This document shows, one piece after another, positions 15,911-16,203 of a stretch of DNA of 16,203 nt. Under the pieces are notes generated by a model. The model had not been told where the DNA came from, searched no databases, and worked only from the letters and a program-made list of their open reading frames with translations. Position 1 is the first letter of the stretch, and each line of letters starts with the position of its first letter. Origin of the DNA: Polynucleobacter sp. (GTDB taxonomy: Bacteria > Pseudomonadota > Gammaproteobacteria > Burkholderiales > Burkholderiaceae). A program made the position numbers and the translations under genes. The stretch covers positions 1 through 16,203 of the forward strand of contig JALRHB010000019.1 of assembly GCA_023253245.1 (NCBI GenBank), in the 5' to 3' direction.

Positions 15911-16203
15911 ATGACTAGTCCAGTGAACACACCCTCTAATTTGGATTCCGCCTTAAGCCATTTGGCTAATGTAGTGGATCAGCGTCGCGATGCCTTTAAG
16001 GCCGGTCAAGTTGATCCTAAAACTTCCTACACGGCTCTGCTTTTTTCCAAAGGCGATGACGGAATATTGAAGAAAATTGGCGAGGAAGCGACTGAGGCGG
16101 TAATGGCTGCAAAGGATGCCCGTACTGCTAATTTGGCTCCAGAGCAACTAAAACTCTTGGTTGGGGAAATGGCTGATCTCTGGTTTCATTGTTTAATTGC
16201 GCT
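15911..16203 (+). CDS. hisE: Phosphoribosyl-ATP pyrophosphatase, 3' end outside window
   Basis: Second histidine step: hydrolyses phosphoribosyl-ATP to phosphoribosyl-AMP and pyrophosphate. The ATG at 15911 opens a frame that runs off the window end with 97 residues visible. It reads MTSPVNTPSNLDSALSHLAN, then KTSYTALLFSKGDDGILKKI, followed by GEEATEAVMAAKD (58-70) and LLVGEMADLWFHCLIA; the GEEATE and E-xx-DL helices are the MazG-like metal-binding core of HisE. It follows hisI by 42 bp and continues the his order. Only the last part of the protein is missing. Confidence 0.94.
   Translation, partial: MTSPVNTPSNLDSALSHLANVVDQRRDAFKAGQVDPKTSYTALLFSKGDDGILKKIGEEATEAVMAAKDARTANLAPEQLKLLVGEMADLWFHCLIA

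Noticed and set aside
1..16203. Mobile elements, CRISPR arrays, tRNA or rRNA genes, defence or biosynthetic novelty
   Set aside because: Nearly all bases are covered by recognised housekeeping genes, gaps are short, and no repeat array, transposase, integrase or RNA-gene signature was seen.

Overview
The window is a stretch of betaproteobacterial chromosome. Protein sequences and gene order (gltBD, then mlaFED-mlaA-mlaC-mlaB, an ABC-2 exporter pair, ibaG, murA, then hisGD...hisBHAFIE) match what I know of Burkholderiales. The moderate base composition and protein wording look most like Polynucleobacter; the genus call is inference. Every coding region belongs to a recognised housekeeping family. 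I see no phage, insertion sequence, CRISPR array, tRNA, rRNA, toxin or defence module. The longest non-coding stretch is 133 bp (12429-12561).

Layout, all on the + strand except hisC. (1) 1-2250: the 3' end of gltB and then gltD, the two subunits of NADPH glutamate synthase; gltD is broken by a net deletion of about 26 bp with a frameshift near 1136. (2) 2261-6183: a complete Mla operon for retrograde phospholipid transport across the envelope, with the outer-membrane lipoprotein gene mlaA inside the operon. (3) 6185-7722: ATPase and permease of an ABC-2 exporter of unknown substrate. (4) 7788-9343: ibaG and murA. (5) 9364-16203: the histidine pathway, hisG, hisD, (hisC reversed), hisB, hisH, hisA, hisF, hisI and hisE, the last cut by the window end.

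The parts that do not read as ordinary are the two damaged genes. gltD loses reading frame exactly between its Fe-S domain and its flavin/NADPH domain. hisC has lost one base near its 3' end, which removes the conserved LRITIGT segment with its substrate-binding arginine. hisC also lies in reverse orientation between hisD and hisB, splitting the his cluster into two transcription blocks; an extended -10 promoter motif stands before hisB. Both lesions hit amino-acid biosynthesis (glutamate, histidine), while envelope genes are intact. This could be genome erosion in a host-dependent lineage (Polynucleobacter does include ciliate endosymbionts with many pseudogenes) or consensus errors; the sequence alone cannot decide. 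I found no previously undescribed system here.
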